From NCBI GenBank assembly GCA_030601845.1, contig JAUWAY010000004.1:38350-102349 (forward strand): DNA of 64,000 bases, read 5' to 3'. Origin of the DNA: Phycisphaerae bacterium. Its GTDB lineage: Bacteria > Planctomycetota > Phycisphaerae > Sedimentisphaerales > Anaerobacaceae. Under the pieces are notes generated by a model. It did no database searches. It was not told the origin of the DNA and worked only from the letters and a program-made list of their open reading frames with translations. The position numbers and the translations under genes were made by a program. Positions 16,548 through 24,380 of the stretch are shown here, piece by piece. The number at the start of each line of letters is the position of its first letter. Within the stretch, counting starts at the first letter, position 1.

Positions 16548-18346
16548 CGGGTTTCAATTGGCAAGACAGGGCCATTATCGAAATGATGGCCCAGGTTATC
16601 ACGCACAGAGGCCCTGATGACGAGGGATTCTATCTGGACAGCAGCGTCTCTTTGGGCCACAGGCGGCTGTCCGTTATCGATATTTCTGAAAAAGGCCACC
16701 AACCTATGGAATTTAAGCACCTGGTCATCGTTTATAATGGTGAAGTATATAATTTCAGGCAGCTAAGAGAACAACTCAGGTCCAGGGGCTACAACTTTAT
16801 TTCCGATTCCGATACCGAAGTCGTGCTTTATAGTTATCACCAATGGGGGCCATCTTGTGTGGATAGATTCAACGGAATGTGGGCCTTCTGCATTTATGAC
16901 AAGCAAAAAAATGTCTTCTTCCTCTCAAGAGACCGATTTGGTATAAAGCCGCTCTATTACTATTTCGATGGCAGCCGATTTATCTTCAGTTCCTCGCTAA
17001 AAGCAATCAGAAAGCACAACCTGGACCTCCATATCAGCGTACCGGCTTTAAATTTCTTTTTTTATCAAAAATACATCGGCAATGATCTGACCATATTCGA
17101 AAACTGTTATAAACTAAGGCCTTCTGAAAACCTTCTATTCGACCTGAATAAAAAAAAGCTCACCCGAACAAAATACTACAACCTTGAACACCAAATATCC
17201 GAGCATCAAGGCACACCAATAAAGCAAAGGCTTGAGTCGATTGAAAACACCGTCACCGACGCTGTCGAAAAAAGACTTATCGCTGATGTGCCGGTGGGAA
17301 GCTTTCTCTCCGGCGGAGTCGACTCATCCCTGATTTCCGCCATTATCAGCAAGAACCATAAAAACTTCGATACTTTTTCAATCGGCTTTAAGGATAAATC
17401 CTATGATGAGCTGAAATACTCAAAACTGACCGCACAATACATCCAAACCGACCATCACTACGATTATATGGAGGTCGATGAAAACCTTGTCAAATTCATA
17501 ATAGAGAATATGGACGAACCTTTCGGTGATACCTCCTTATTTCCAACTTACCTTCTGTCGAAAATAACCCGCCGCAGGGTTACCGTCTCCCTGTCCGGCG
17601 ATGCAGGGGATGAAATCTTCGGTGGCTATGATACGTATAAAGCATATAAACTCGCAAGATACGTGCCTAGGCCTGTGATGAGATTATCAAAGTATTTTAT
17701 CGACCTGCTGCCTCCCTCTGATAAAAAGGTAACCTTGACTTTTAAGATGAAAAGATTCGTAAGGGACCTCGACTCCAACGTAAACAGAAGACACTTAAAC
17801 TGGATGGCCACCTTCAACGACTCGCAGAGGAAAGAACTGTTGAACGATGACTTCGTAAGTGCCGATTCCTTTATCAACTGCAGTTGTGAAAAAAACTTTC
17901 TTTCGGTACAGCTAAACGACATTCACAACTACCTTCCGGAAGATATCCTAAAAAAGGTCGACCTGGCGTCGATGCTCAATTCCCTCGAAGCGAGAGTGCC
18001 TTTCCTCGACCATCGGCTGGTCCCTTTGGTCTTGTCTCTGCCGGAAGAATACAAAATCACCAACCTTACAACAAAATGGCTTTTGAGAAAAATTGCCTCC
18101 AACTATTTGCCGAAAAAGATAGTACACAGACCAAAAAAGGGCTTTACCGTCCCGGTTTCTAAATGGATTAGGAAAAGTAATTTAATCCGGGAGTTTCTAA
18201 CCAACCGCAGCTATTACGAGCACAACCTCTTAAGCTACGATTACGTTCAGCGCCTGTTTAATGCTCATATTAACAACGAAGAGGACAATGCCAGGCAGTT
18301 ATGGCTGGTTTTTGTGTTCAATTACTGGTGGCGCAAAAATGGATGA
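16535..18346 (+). CDS. asnB: asparagine synthetase (glutamine-hydrolysing), AsnB family
   Basis: 603-residue class II glutamine amidotransferase. The processed N-terminal nucleophile Cys2 is present (MCGIAGFN), followed by RGPDDEG and HRRLSVID. The C-terminal synthetase domain has the pyrophosphate loop FLSGGVDSSLIS near residue 255 and SLSGDAGDEIFGGYD near 350. The ATG lies within the end of the GT4 gene. In glycan clusters AsnB homologues often amidate sugar carboxylates or other cell-surface intermediates, so a role in polymer modification is as likely as asparagine supply. The next gene starts 8 bases before the stop. Confidence 0.92.
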   Translation: MCGIAGFNWQDRAIIEMMAQVITHRGPDDEGFYLDSSVSLGHRRLSVIDISEKGHQPMEFKHLVIVYNGEVYNFRQLREQLRSRGYNFISDSDTEVVLYSYHQWGPSCVDRFNGMWAFCIYDKQKNVFFLSRDRFGIKPLYYYFDGSRFIFSSSLKAIRKHNLDLHISVPALNFFFYQKYIGNDLTIFENCYKLRPSENLLFDLNKKKLTRTKYYNLEHQISEHQGTPIKQRLESIENTVTDAVEKRLIADVPVGSFLSGGVDSSLISAIISKNHKNFDTFSIGFKDKSYDELKYSKLTAQYIQTDHHYDYMEVDENLVKFIIENMDEPFGDTSLFPTYLLSKITRRRVTVSLSGDAGDEIFGGYDTYKAYKLARYVPRPVMRLSKYFIDLLPPSDKKVTLTFKMKRFVRDLDSNVNRRHLNWMATFNDSQRKELLNDDFVSADSFINCSCEKNFLSVQLNDIHNYLPEDILKKVDLASMLNSLEARVPFLDHRLVPLVLSLPEEYKITNLTTKWLLRKIASNYLPKKIVHRPKKGFTVPVSKWIRKSNLIREFLTNRSYYEHNLLSYDYVQRLFNAHINNEEDNARQLWLVFVFNYWWRKNG

Positions 18347-19121
18347 GAAGAAAAACATTGCCTTTAACTTTGGAAAGAACTGGCAGCGCTTTTCTGAAAC
18401 CTCGCTGGATAACCGCAAATTTGAAAGGGCCTTAAGCTCACTGGAGCAACTGATAGGCCCGGAAAAAATTAAAAACAGCACATTTCTCGATATTGGCTGT
18501 GGCAGCGGCATATTTGCTATCGCTGCTTCGTTGGCGGGGGCAAAAAAAGTCGTTGGCATTGATATATCCAGAGAAAGTATCGAAGCATCCATTAATAATA
18601 AGAAAAAGTTTGCGAACCAAAGTGCTGTAGATTTCTTTCATAAATCAATATTCGATGATGATATACCGCAGATGGGCAAACTCGACATTGTGTACTCGTG
18701 GGGGGTTTTGCATCACACCGGCAAGATGTGGAAGGCGATTGATATAGCTTCAAAACTTGTGGCGCCCCATTCATTGTTTGTGATTGCAATTTATAATAAA
18801 CATTGGTCCTCCGGGACGTGGAAACTCGTAAAGCGCTTTTATAATGCTATGCCCAAGTTTATTCAGTGGCTTATGGTATGGATTTTCTATATCATTATCG
18901 CTGCAGCCAAGCTCGTTGTTACTCGCAAAAATCCCTTCAAAAAGCGCAGAGGAATGAGCTTTTATTACGATGTGATAGACTGGCTCGGCGGCTGGCCATA
19001 CGAATATGCCGGCAGAGAAGAAATAATAAACCATCTGGAAAAGAAGGGCTTCAAGTGCGTCAAATTTGTAAAGCCGCCTGTACCAACAGGTTGCAACGAA
19101 TTCGTATTTTTGAAGATATGA
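18339..19121 (+). CDS. class I SAM-dependent methyltransferase
   Basis: Methyltransferase of 260 residues with motif I FLDIGCGSGIFAIAASLAGA, strand-2 acid VVGIDIS and motif IV-like LDIVYSWGVLHHTGKM. A hydrophobic segment (IQWLMVWIFYIIIAAAKLVV, about 170-190) could sit on the membrane. The C-terminal DVIDWLGGWPYEYAG is common in methyltransferases that accompany asparagine synthetase and glycosyltransferases. The start ATG overlaps the asnB stop; the longer open frame is only asnB read out of frame. Likely last gene of the glycan block. Substrate unknown. Confidence 0.87.
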   Translation: MDEKKNIAFNFGKNWQRFSETSLDNRKFERALSSLEQLIGPEKIKNSTFLDIGCGSGIFAIAASLAGAKKVVGIDISRESIEASINNKKKFANQSAVDFFHKSIFDDDIPQMGKLDIVYSWGVLHHTGKMWKAIDIASKLVAPHSLFVIAIYNKHWSSGTWKLVKRFYNAMPKFIQWLMVWIFYIIIAAAKLVVTRKNPFKKRRGMSFYYDVIDWLGGWPYEYAGREEIINHLEKKGFKCVKFVKPPVPTGCNEFVFLKI

Positions 19122-19207
19122 ACCGGACAATTATGGCTGAAAAATATGTCGCATCCTGAAGATTAATCTGCCAGGCAGAAAAAAACCGCTTTGAGTTAAA
19201 ATTTTTC

Positions 19208-19236
19208 TGGACAATACCGTAAAAAGCAGTTAAAAT
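19208..19236 (+). promoter_or_regulatory. putative promoter of rpmA
   Basis: TGGACA (19208-19213), 17-base spacer, TAAAAT (19231-19236), about 70 bases before the rpmA ATG. Both boxes match five of six consensus bases. Confidence 0.5.
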
Positions 19237-19305
19237 GTGGTTAATTGGCTGATTGGTTACAATTTACCAGTTTTAGATTTGTTTTAAAAATGCAGGTACC
19301 TAACT

Positions 19306-19539
19306 ATGGCACATAAAAAGGGACAGGGCTCTACGAGAAACGGCAGAGACAGCAATCCGAAATATAGAGGCGTGAAGCTGTTCGGCGGCCAGATGGCAAA
19401 GGCCGGCTCAATTATCGTCCGGCAGTGCGGAACAAAATTCTTTCCCGGCTGCAATGTCAGTATGGGCAGGGACTACACATTATTCGCCACCGCAGACGGG
19501 ACAATCCGTTTCCAGGGCAGAAAAGTTCACGTCGTCTGA
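19306..19539 (+). CDS. rpmA: 50S ribosomal protein bL27
   Basis: 77-residue basic protein with the family sequence [20 protein letters not shown] and the [15 protein letters not shown] and [12 protein letters not shown] motifs, full length for bL27. It binds near the peptidyl-transferase centre of the large subunit. The N-terminus starts directly with MAHKKG, lacking the cleavable extension of Firmicutes. Unlike in many bacteria, rplU (bL21) and obg are not adjacent: the preceding genes belong to the glycan block and the next genes run the other way. It appears to have its own promoter. Confidence 0.97.
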   Translation: MAHKKGQGSTRNGRDSNPKYRGVKLFGGQMAKAGSIIVRQCGTKFFPGCNVSMGRDYTLFATADGTIRFQGRKVHVV

Positions 19540-19584
19540 GCGGTCACTTGCTCCTTTTGCTGTTAGTTCCCCAACAATAGCTCC

Positions 19585-19893
19585 TTAGCTAATAACAATG
19601 CCATCATTGTCACCGACTTGTCTGCGTAGTCTTATAAGCTCCGCCTTGAGTTCCTTGACAACCTCTGCATACGCAGGGTCATCGTATACATTGTTCATTT
19701 CCATAGGGTCTTTCTTTAAGTCGAACAGTTCCCATTCCGGGGGTGCTTTGTGATGGTATAACAAGCAAAATGGTTTGTCCTTCGCCCTGTTTTTCAGAAA
19801 ATCCAGTGCAAAATCCGCCGCAGCACCCAGGCCTATGGCCTTGAGAAAACCGCGCCGCGTGTAAATATCTGTACTTATACTTTTTCCCCACAA
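19585..19893 (-). pseudogene. internally deleted Tat-exported sulfatase remnant
   Basis: The 102-codon frame joins three pieces that are far apart in normal sulfatases: a twin-arginine signal (TRRGFLKAIGLGAAA), a mid-protein segment FLKNRAKDKPFCLLYHHKAP, and the C-terminal segment PEWELFDLKKDPMEMNNVYD with the closing ELIRLRRQVGD helix. The catalytic Cys/Ser-x-Pro-x-Arg region and metal ligands are absent. The simplest reading is two in-frame deletions in a sulfatase of about 500 residues. Whether it is still translated is unknown. A complete sulfatase of the same family lies at 29533-31023. Confidence 0.72.
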
Positions 19894-19975
19894 TTAACTT
19901 CAAATTTCTTTTCCATCCCCTTCGACCGGGACTTAATTTCGCAAATCACTTTGCCATTCCTAATTGTCCCTTTCG

Positions 19976-21211
19976 TTATTGGCAAAGATGCTCAAAGGCC
20001 CATTTAACAGCTTCTTTATCTTCAAGAAAATTGGTCCCGAACACCAGATAGCTTACCTTCGAAGCCGGAGCATAATCAGGATTATCATCGTCTCCGATGC
20101 CCTGAAGAATCGCTTCATATTTCACTGTCCGTCCTCTTTTAGCCAGTTCTGCTTCATCGGAAAATTGCCCGATATGAGTAATTCCACCCCAGCCCACCTT
20201 GCAGCCATACTTATCATGAGCCTCTCTATATTCCTTTCGAATGTCACTCTTATCTTTTTCATTAAGACCGGTATTCAAAATCGCGGTCTTTTTGCTGAAA
20301 CAGTGTTTCATCATCGCTTCTTCAAAACTGCCCTCTTGCTTGCTGAAATGTATAGTCGCCGCAAGCCGGGTCTTCCTGAAATGTTTATACCAGATATCAA
20401 TCAGGTCTTTGACCGCCCTGGCATAAAGACTTTTACTGGAAAGGCCTCGCAGGAGCTTACGCTTGTCTTTGAAACCTCTTGTATTCATACCGTGCTCGGC
20501 TAACTGTTCGACAATGAATTCACCGGCGCCGCCGTAGAAACTGGGTTCGTTCGTGCCGATTTGCCAGCCGCCCATTCTTATATATTCAATCCGCCGGTCA
20601 CCGTCAAAACGCCTGGCAAAGGCGGCTATGAATTCCTCAAGGTGCTTCTGGTAAGCAGGGTCCCAGTATACAGGATAATATGGTAATTTTCCCTTCGGGG
20701 TCGAGATGCCACCAAGACGTTTAACGTTCGGGTCTTTCCATAGCCATTCGGGGGTGCCGAAGTTTTTGCGCACAACATCCGGCCCGGCTCTTCCTTTCCC
20801 TCGTGCAAGCTGGCTGTCACTCATCACCTTGCCGGCTGCGCTTACAAACTTAAAAGCGCCTTTTTTGCCGTACTTATCTAATTCCGCCAGAAAACTTTCT
20901 ATTCTCTCCCAGGCGTATTTGCCTTTTATCAGCTCTAACTGAGCCCAGACAACTCCCGCCTGTACCCCCGTTGCATAAGGATTATTTTTTAGCTCATCAG
21001 CAACTACCATCCTGTTGCCGCGTGCAGTAACGAAAATCCCTTTGCCCAGGCCGGCCCTTCCATCCCGGGGCGGATTCGTGGCCCTACTTTTTGCTGCTTT
21101 AGCTGATAGATCTTCTTTTGATAGCTCTTCCTTTCCATTTACCGTAGCTTCACCGCACAAAAGAAGCGTCAAGACAAGTATGAAACCACTGAGAAAAATT
21201 ACTTTTCGCAT
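19976..21211 (-). CDS. secreted glycoside-hydrolase-like protein (beta-galactosidase/TIM-barrel type)
   Basis: Predicted exported protein of 411 residues. Signal peptide MRKVIFLSGFILVLTLLLCG. The body resembles GH42-like TIM barrels: GVQAGVVWAQLELIKGKYAW, IESFLAELDKYGKKGAFKF, PEWLWKDP, YPVYWDPAYQKHLEEFIAAF and RIEYIRMGGWQIGTNEPSFY, where the family usually has an acid/base Glu near the NEP position. A specific family could not be assigned. AAAGAGG precedes the ATG; the longer frame only translates an AGCCACGAAAAAGCAC repeat. The gene lies upstream of the deleted sulfatase, so the pair may once have been part of a polysaccharide-use locus. Confidence 0.68.
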   Translation of the reverse strand: MRKVIFLSGFILVLTLLLCGEATVNGKEELSKEDLSAKAAKSRATNPPRDGRAGLGKGIFVTARGNRMVVADELKNNPYATGVQAGVVWAQLELIKGKYAWERIESFLAELDKYGKKGAFKFVSAAGKVMSDSQLARGKGRAGPDVVRKNFGTPEWLWKDPNVKRLGGISTPKGKLPYYPVYWDPAYQKHLEEFIAAFARRFDGDRRIEYIRMGGWQIGTNEPSFYGGAGEFIVEQLAEHGMNTRGFKDKRKLLRGLSSKSLYARAVKDLIDIWYKHFRKTRLAATIHFSKQEGSFEEAMMKHCFSKKTAILNTGLNEKDKSDIRKEYREAHDKYGCKVGWGGITHIGQFSDEAELAKRGRTVKYEAILQGIGDDDNPDYAPASKVSYLVFGTNFLEDKEAVKWAFEHLCQ

Positions 21212-21409
21212 TGCATAACCTCTTTTTATCTTTTTGTGCTTTTTCGTGGCTAAACAAAACAAAATCCAAAATCGAAGATAACGTTGGAACTCACCGGACG
21301 CCAAACTGATCCGACGAAACATATCGTAGAAAATAGGTGACTGTCCGCACTTTTCCCCGTTTTCCCATTTTTTTCCTGGGATATCCGGAGTTATGCTGAT
21401 AAGTAAAGC

Positions 21410-22237
21410 CTATTTGGCCCGAAATCGAAAACTATTGCCATAGCCACGTTTTCCGTGGGTTTTGAGTTCTCCTATACGACGGTCATTCTTTGTGGCATAA
21501 AGATGAAATAGGTAGAATTCGTTTTCCTTGCTATCTGCCAGTTCAATGAACACCCTGGTGGCTTTTGTTGTTGATTCTTCTATATTATGTTCGAGATACC
21601 TGAACGGCTCGGATTGCATACGATGTATTGTATAATGATACTCAACATTATCTCCCAAAGATTCCCACGCAAATTGTATCGGGCTCTTAAAGCTAATCAT
21701 ACCCTCACCTTTTACGCCCCAGAGCTCCATTATGCCTCCATTATCTTGGGGAAGGGTTACGTGAATAATCTTCTCTAAATCAACATCGAGCTTGGCACAG
21801 CTTTTTGCGACTATGGGTATTTTCAGCAATCTTTTGAAGAAATCGCCTGGGTAGCCCGGGTAGCCCCCTGGATTATCAGTATTAGCATTTATTGAAATAA
21901 AGATGTGGTAATTGCCTTCCGGCAGTTCATAAATCTTAAATTGACTTCTATTGTATTCGATTCTTGCTTTTATGCCTTTTTGGCCAGTATCCAAATTGTT
22001 GAAAGAGAAGACCGGCTCAACGGAGGTGAACTCTTCAATAGGGCGCCCGTCGAATCGCAGTGTACCCTCCGCAGCAGCCTGCGTACCTCTTTCGGACCTG
22101 CATCCAACAAAGAAAATGGATGCCAAAATTCCTGAAAACAGAAGAATCTTTTGAACTGTATTAATAATGTGCTCCCTCTTGTTTATTATGTGTTTATTAG
22201 GAACAGTCGCCGTTTCCTGTGCACTGTCCCCAGCCAT
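21410..22237 (-). CDS. lipoprotein of unknown function
   Basis: Not recognised. A hydrophobic stretch ending in the lipobox FFVGC (about residue 46) predicts a lipoprotein; the mature part has beta-rich character (EGTLRFDGRPIEEFTS, YELPEGNYHIFISINANTDN, YLFHLYATKNDRRIGELKTH). Residues 1-14 of the longest frame translate a GGGACAGTGCACAGG repeat. A start nearer the hydrophobic segment is likely, for example the ATT codons after GAGGGAG close to 22170, though this would need a rare start codon. The surrounding genes are also minus-strand and exported. No catalytic motif was seen. Confidence 0.55.
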   Translation of the reverse strand: MAGDSAQETATVPNKHIINKREHIINTVQKILLFSGILASIFFVGCRSERGTQAAAEGTLRFDGRPIEEFTSVEPVFSFNNLDTGQKGIKARIEYNRSQFKIYELPEGNYHIFISINANTDNPGGYPGYPGDFFKRLLKIPIVAKSCAKLDVDLEKIIHVTLPQDNGGIMELWGVKGEGMISFKSPIQFAWESLGDNVEYHYTIHRMQSEPFRYLEHNIEESTTKATRVFIELADSKENEFYLFHLYATKNDRRIGELKTHGKRGYGNSFRFRAK

Positions 22238-22256
22238 TAATAGCTGGCTGTCCCTA
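22201..22256. repeat. CACTGTCCCC dispersed-type repeat with small palindrome
   Basis: GAACAGTCGCC ... CACTGTCCCCAGCCATTAATAGCTGGCTGTCCC, with CAGCCA/TGGCTG pairing at 22231-22250. It overlaps the 5' end of the lipoprotein frame and makes its start uncertain. Nothing else was seen in 22257-22345. Confidence 0.5.
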
Positions 22257-22345
22257 TTATTCGCTATTGTTTATATGATTTCCGCATAACGAAAAGCTGA
22301 CCGGCGCAAGACCGCGTAGTGGTCAAGGGTCAGGTGCAGCGCAAG

Positions 22346-22699
22346 TTAAACTGTCGAGTTAGCACCAGCTTCAGCCCTGGATCGAATCATATCGTAAATA
22401 CGGATTAAGTAAAAAAGAATTGCAGCCGTGAGACCAAAGAAAAAACCAAAAACAAACCAAGCCCATGGTTGAGCTTTATGCTCACGTGCAGTACCAAACA
22501 GCCATATAGCAACACAAATATGAACTAGTATCCTAAAAAACGAGGGAATCGATGCGATAAATTTATTGAAAAGGGTCATTTTGTTAAACTCTGCAACCCC
22601 ATAGAGCCTGGAAATTATAAGATTGGAAAATAAATTGCCGGCAATTGAGACAATGGTCAGTATAAGAATTACGATTAGGAATTTTTCAATCTGTTTCAT
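22346..22699 (-). CDS. small membrane protein of unknown function
   Basis: 117-residue protein with three predicted membrane helices: IEKFLIVILILTIVSIAG (4-21), FFRILVHICVAIWLFGTA (about 54-71) and WAWFVFGFFFGLTAAILFYL (about 79-98), followed by RIYDMIRSRAEAG. The pattern WAWFVFGFFFGLTA resembles small phospholipase-D-nuclease-N-like or unknown inner-membrane proteins, but no family can be named. An ATG opens the frame; the Shine-Dalgarno is weak. It is isolated, with a repeat-rich spacer upstream and the lipoprotein downstream. Confidence 0.55.
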   Translation of the reverse strand: MKQIEKFLIVILILTIVSIAGNLFSNLIISRLYGVAEFNKMTLFNKFIASIPSFFRILVHICVAIWLFGTAREHKAQPWAWFVFGFFFGLTAAILFYLIRIYDMIRSRAEAGANSTV

Positions 22700-22827
22700 T
22701 CTTGGCTATCCTATTTGTTGCCGCCCAACATTTGAAATCAGCGAGTCAGGCGAGAGTTGGCGACTCGGACTTTGTTACATATCTAACTGTAGTCTTATCG
22801 TTTTGTCAAAAGAATTTTAATTAGACG

Positions 22828-22945
22828 TGATTAACAAGATAATCCTGCCCGTTGCGTCCAAGCGCAGCGCGACGAGTTATCCTGTCCTAATATTCGTGTC
22901 CCTTCGCGTTAATTCGTGGCTATCTTTCTCCGCGTAATCTGTGAA
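22828..22945. repeat. dispersed repeat with GTTAATTCGTGG and TCTGTGAAA words
   Basis: Contains GATTAACAAGATAATCCTG, TATCCTGTCCTAATATTCG, GCGTTAATTCGTGGC and CGCGTAATCTGTGAAA. The same words recur at 40965-41130, 28525-28606 and 44663-44790. No gene is supported here. Confidence 0.7.
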
Positions 22946-23003
22946 ACTTGTGCCCGCGAAGCTTGCCCTCGACTCCGATCGGGGGGCGGGAACCCAGCCG
23001 TCC

Positions 23004-23130
23004 CTCTTCTGTCTTCTGTTCTCCGTCTTCTGTTCTCTGTCTTCTGTTCTCCGTCTTCTGTTCTCCGTCTTCTGTTCTCCGTCTTCTGTTCTCCGTCTTC
23101 TGTTCTCCGTCTTCTGCCCTCCGTCCTCTG
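23004..23130 (+). repeat. 14-nt tandem repeat (TCTTCTGTTCTCCG)
   Basis: About eight to nine near-perfect head-to-tail copies with minor changes (CTCTG, CCCTCCG). Since 14 is not a multiple of three, all three frames are open on each strand and predicted ORFs here are artefacts. The unit is the intergenic form of the element seen inside gspE, the cytochrome gene, blaR1 and blaI. Confidence 0.92.
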
Positions 23131-23183
23131 TCGTCAGTCTTGAGTCTTGGGTCTTGGGTCTTGGGTCTTGAGTCTTGAGTCTG
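23131..23183 (+). repeat. 8-nt tandem repeat (GTCTTGRG)
   Basis: Six or seven copies of GTCTTGGG or GTCTTGAG directly continuing the 14-mer array. Confidence 0.88.
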
Positions 23184-23482
23184 TGTTCATTTTTTGCAAT
23201 TTTTACACAAAACGTACCTATTTTTCGCAATTTTTCTCTATTTTTTGCAAATTTTCGCAATTTTGTCGCTACTTTTCGCAATTTTTCGCTACTTTTCTCA
23301 TTTTTTCTCTACTTTTCTCTACTTTTCACCACTTTTCTCTTACCTATTTTACCCAAACCCTACAACCTGACATTCCAACCCCCATTTTTCACCCAAAAAC
23401 ACACTTGTTTCTCAAAAATCTGCGCATTTTTTGCGAAAATCCTTCGCATTTGCGAAAAAACTTGCGCGTTTGATGCCAAATT
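23184..23482 (+). repeat. pyrimidine-rich TTTTCGCAATTTTT tract ending in a CTTGCGCGTTTGATGC box
   Basis: Strand-asymmetric T/C-rich tract of ATTTTTCGCAATTTTTC-type words. It ends with a 34-base segment (23443-23476) identical to 41372-41405, containing the inverted repeat TTCGCA-TT-TGCGAA and the box CTTGCGCGTTTGATGC. It stands directly upstream of the STAS gene. Confidence 0.85.
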
Positions 23483-23542
23483 TATGCCGATACAATGTTT
23501 GGAACTCGTACAACCTGTGTTGAGTTGAAAAAGGAGATTAAA

Positions 23543-23908
23543 ATGGGAATACAAAATTGGTCGGAGGATATTATTCTCGTTGACTTGCACCGGGAGCCGC
23601 AAATGGGCGATGAGTTGAAAACGACTATCGACATCGTTCATGACAGAGGTGACTGTGACGTGATACTCGACTTTTCAAATGTCGATATTATAACCTCTCC
23701 GAGTCTCTCGAAGCTATTGAAGTTACGCAAGTTATTGGGCGACTGTGGACACCGACTTGTGTTTTGCAGCATTCCCGCCTTCACCAGAAACGCCTTTAAG
23801 GTAACCGGCCTTGACGGATTTTTTGAAGTCGTTGATGACAGGTCCGCTGCATCAGCAACCCTGCAGTGCCAGTTAGCCGATGAACCTGATTTTTCCGAAT
23901 ATTCATAA
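23543..23908 (+). CDS. STAS-domain protein (anti-anti-sigma factor type)
   Basis: Small cytoplasmic protein of 121 residues. The core VILDFSNVDIITSPSLSKLLKLRKLL is the STAS signature with a Ser/Thr cluster at the usual phosphorylation site, and GHRLVFCSIPAFTRNAFKVTGLDGFFEV matches the following strands. STAS proteins of this sort bind anti-sigma kinases or act in stressosome-like partner switching. AAGGAG is 6 bases before the ATG; a longer frame lacks a ribosome site. No kinase or phosphatase partner is next to it. The upstream region is the repeat tract shared with the response-regulator gene at 41676. Confidence 0.85.
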   Translation: MGIQNWSEDIILVDLHREPQMGDELKTTIDIVHDRGDCDVILDFSNVDIITSPSLSKLLKLRKLLGDCGHRLVFCSIPAFTRNAFKVTGLDGFFEVVDDRSAASATLQCQLADEPDFSEYS

Positions 23909-24051
23909 GCGATACGTATCACGCTAAAGGTAATCCGGATACGTCATCCTAAGCACAGCCAACGAATTTTGTCTCAAATTTCGTTTTTCGGATTTCCTCA
24001 TATTTAACCACACAAACCACAACACGAATTCCTGTTCGCCAAAGATTCCCC

Positions 24052-24080
24052 TTGCAAAGACTCTCCGGCTTTGTTAGAAT
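24052..24080 (+). promoter_or_regulatory. putative sigma70 promoter of the leu leader
   Basis: TTGCAA (24052-24057), exactly 17 bases, TAGAAT (24075-24080). The ATG of the leader ORF begins 6 bases after the -10 box, so the expected transcript start is at or next to that ATG. The preceding 23909-24051 contains only an ACCACACAAACCACAACACG repeat word. Confidence 0.6.
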
Positions 24081-24086
24081 TGTTTT

Positions 24087-24242
24087 ATGAGCAAAAATCA
24101 CACAATTCATCGCGGCGAAGGCCAAGGCCGGAGCCGGATTTGTTCTGCCTTTGAGGCCGTTCTTGGCCTTAATCTGCTGCTATTGCGCCGCCTGCCCCCG
24201 CGTCTTACGACGCGAGACGTGGCGGCGGGCAAGGCGCTATAA
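24087..24242 (+). CDS. putative leucine-rich leader peptide of leuA
   Basis: 51-codon ORF in the long leader of leuA, too short for usual gene callers. It begins MSKNHTIHRGEGQG and has the run AVLGLNLLLLRRLPPRLTT, with eight leucines among 15 residues, encoded by mixed CTT, CTG, CTA and TTG codons. Leucine runs in a short ORF upstream of leuA are the classic sign of attenuation by ribosome stalling. The ORF has no Shine-Dalgarno because the predicted transcript starts at its ATG. A GC-rich hairpin covers the codons after the Leu run. The mechanism and real translation are inferred; part of the 3' half could be a repeat element. Confidence 0.5.
   Translation: MSKNHTIHRGEGQGRSRICSAFEAVLGLNLLLLRRLPPRLTTRDVAAGKAL
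24186..24238 (+). promoter_or_regulatory. GC-rich hairpin in the leuA leader
   Basis: GCGCCGCCTGCCC...CGCGTC-TTAC-GACGCG...GCGGGCAAGGCGC forms nested inverted repeats directly after the leucine codons of the leader ORF. It lacks an immediate U-run, so a Rho-independent terminator is not shown; a T7 run lies further on at 24282-24288. Possibly an attenuator or ribosome-sensitive structure, or a palindromic repeat inserted in the leader. The rest up to 24380 shows only the leuA ribosome site. Confidence 0.45.
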
Positions 24243-24380
24243 TACCTTTACATCCACAAAAATCTTTCTAAAACCTCGTTTTTTTCGTAAACTTGTGCCT
24301 TCGAAAGCAGGTATTCGTAGAAATTTAGCCCTGATTCGGGCATAATTAGCCCAATTAGCTTAAAATATTGGAGAAAAGAA

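Noticed and set aside
23004..23183. CRISPR array
   Set aside because: The units are contiguous, without spacers, and no cas gene is present in the window.
22877..23281. 134-residue minus-strand ORF rich in QKTENRRRRTED
   Set aside because: It is only the translation of the 14-nt tandem repeat; all frames are open there, and no ribosome site or conserved part exists.
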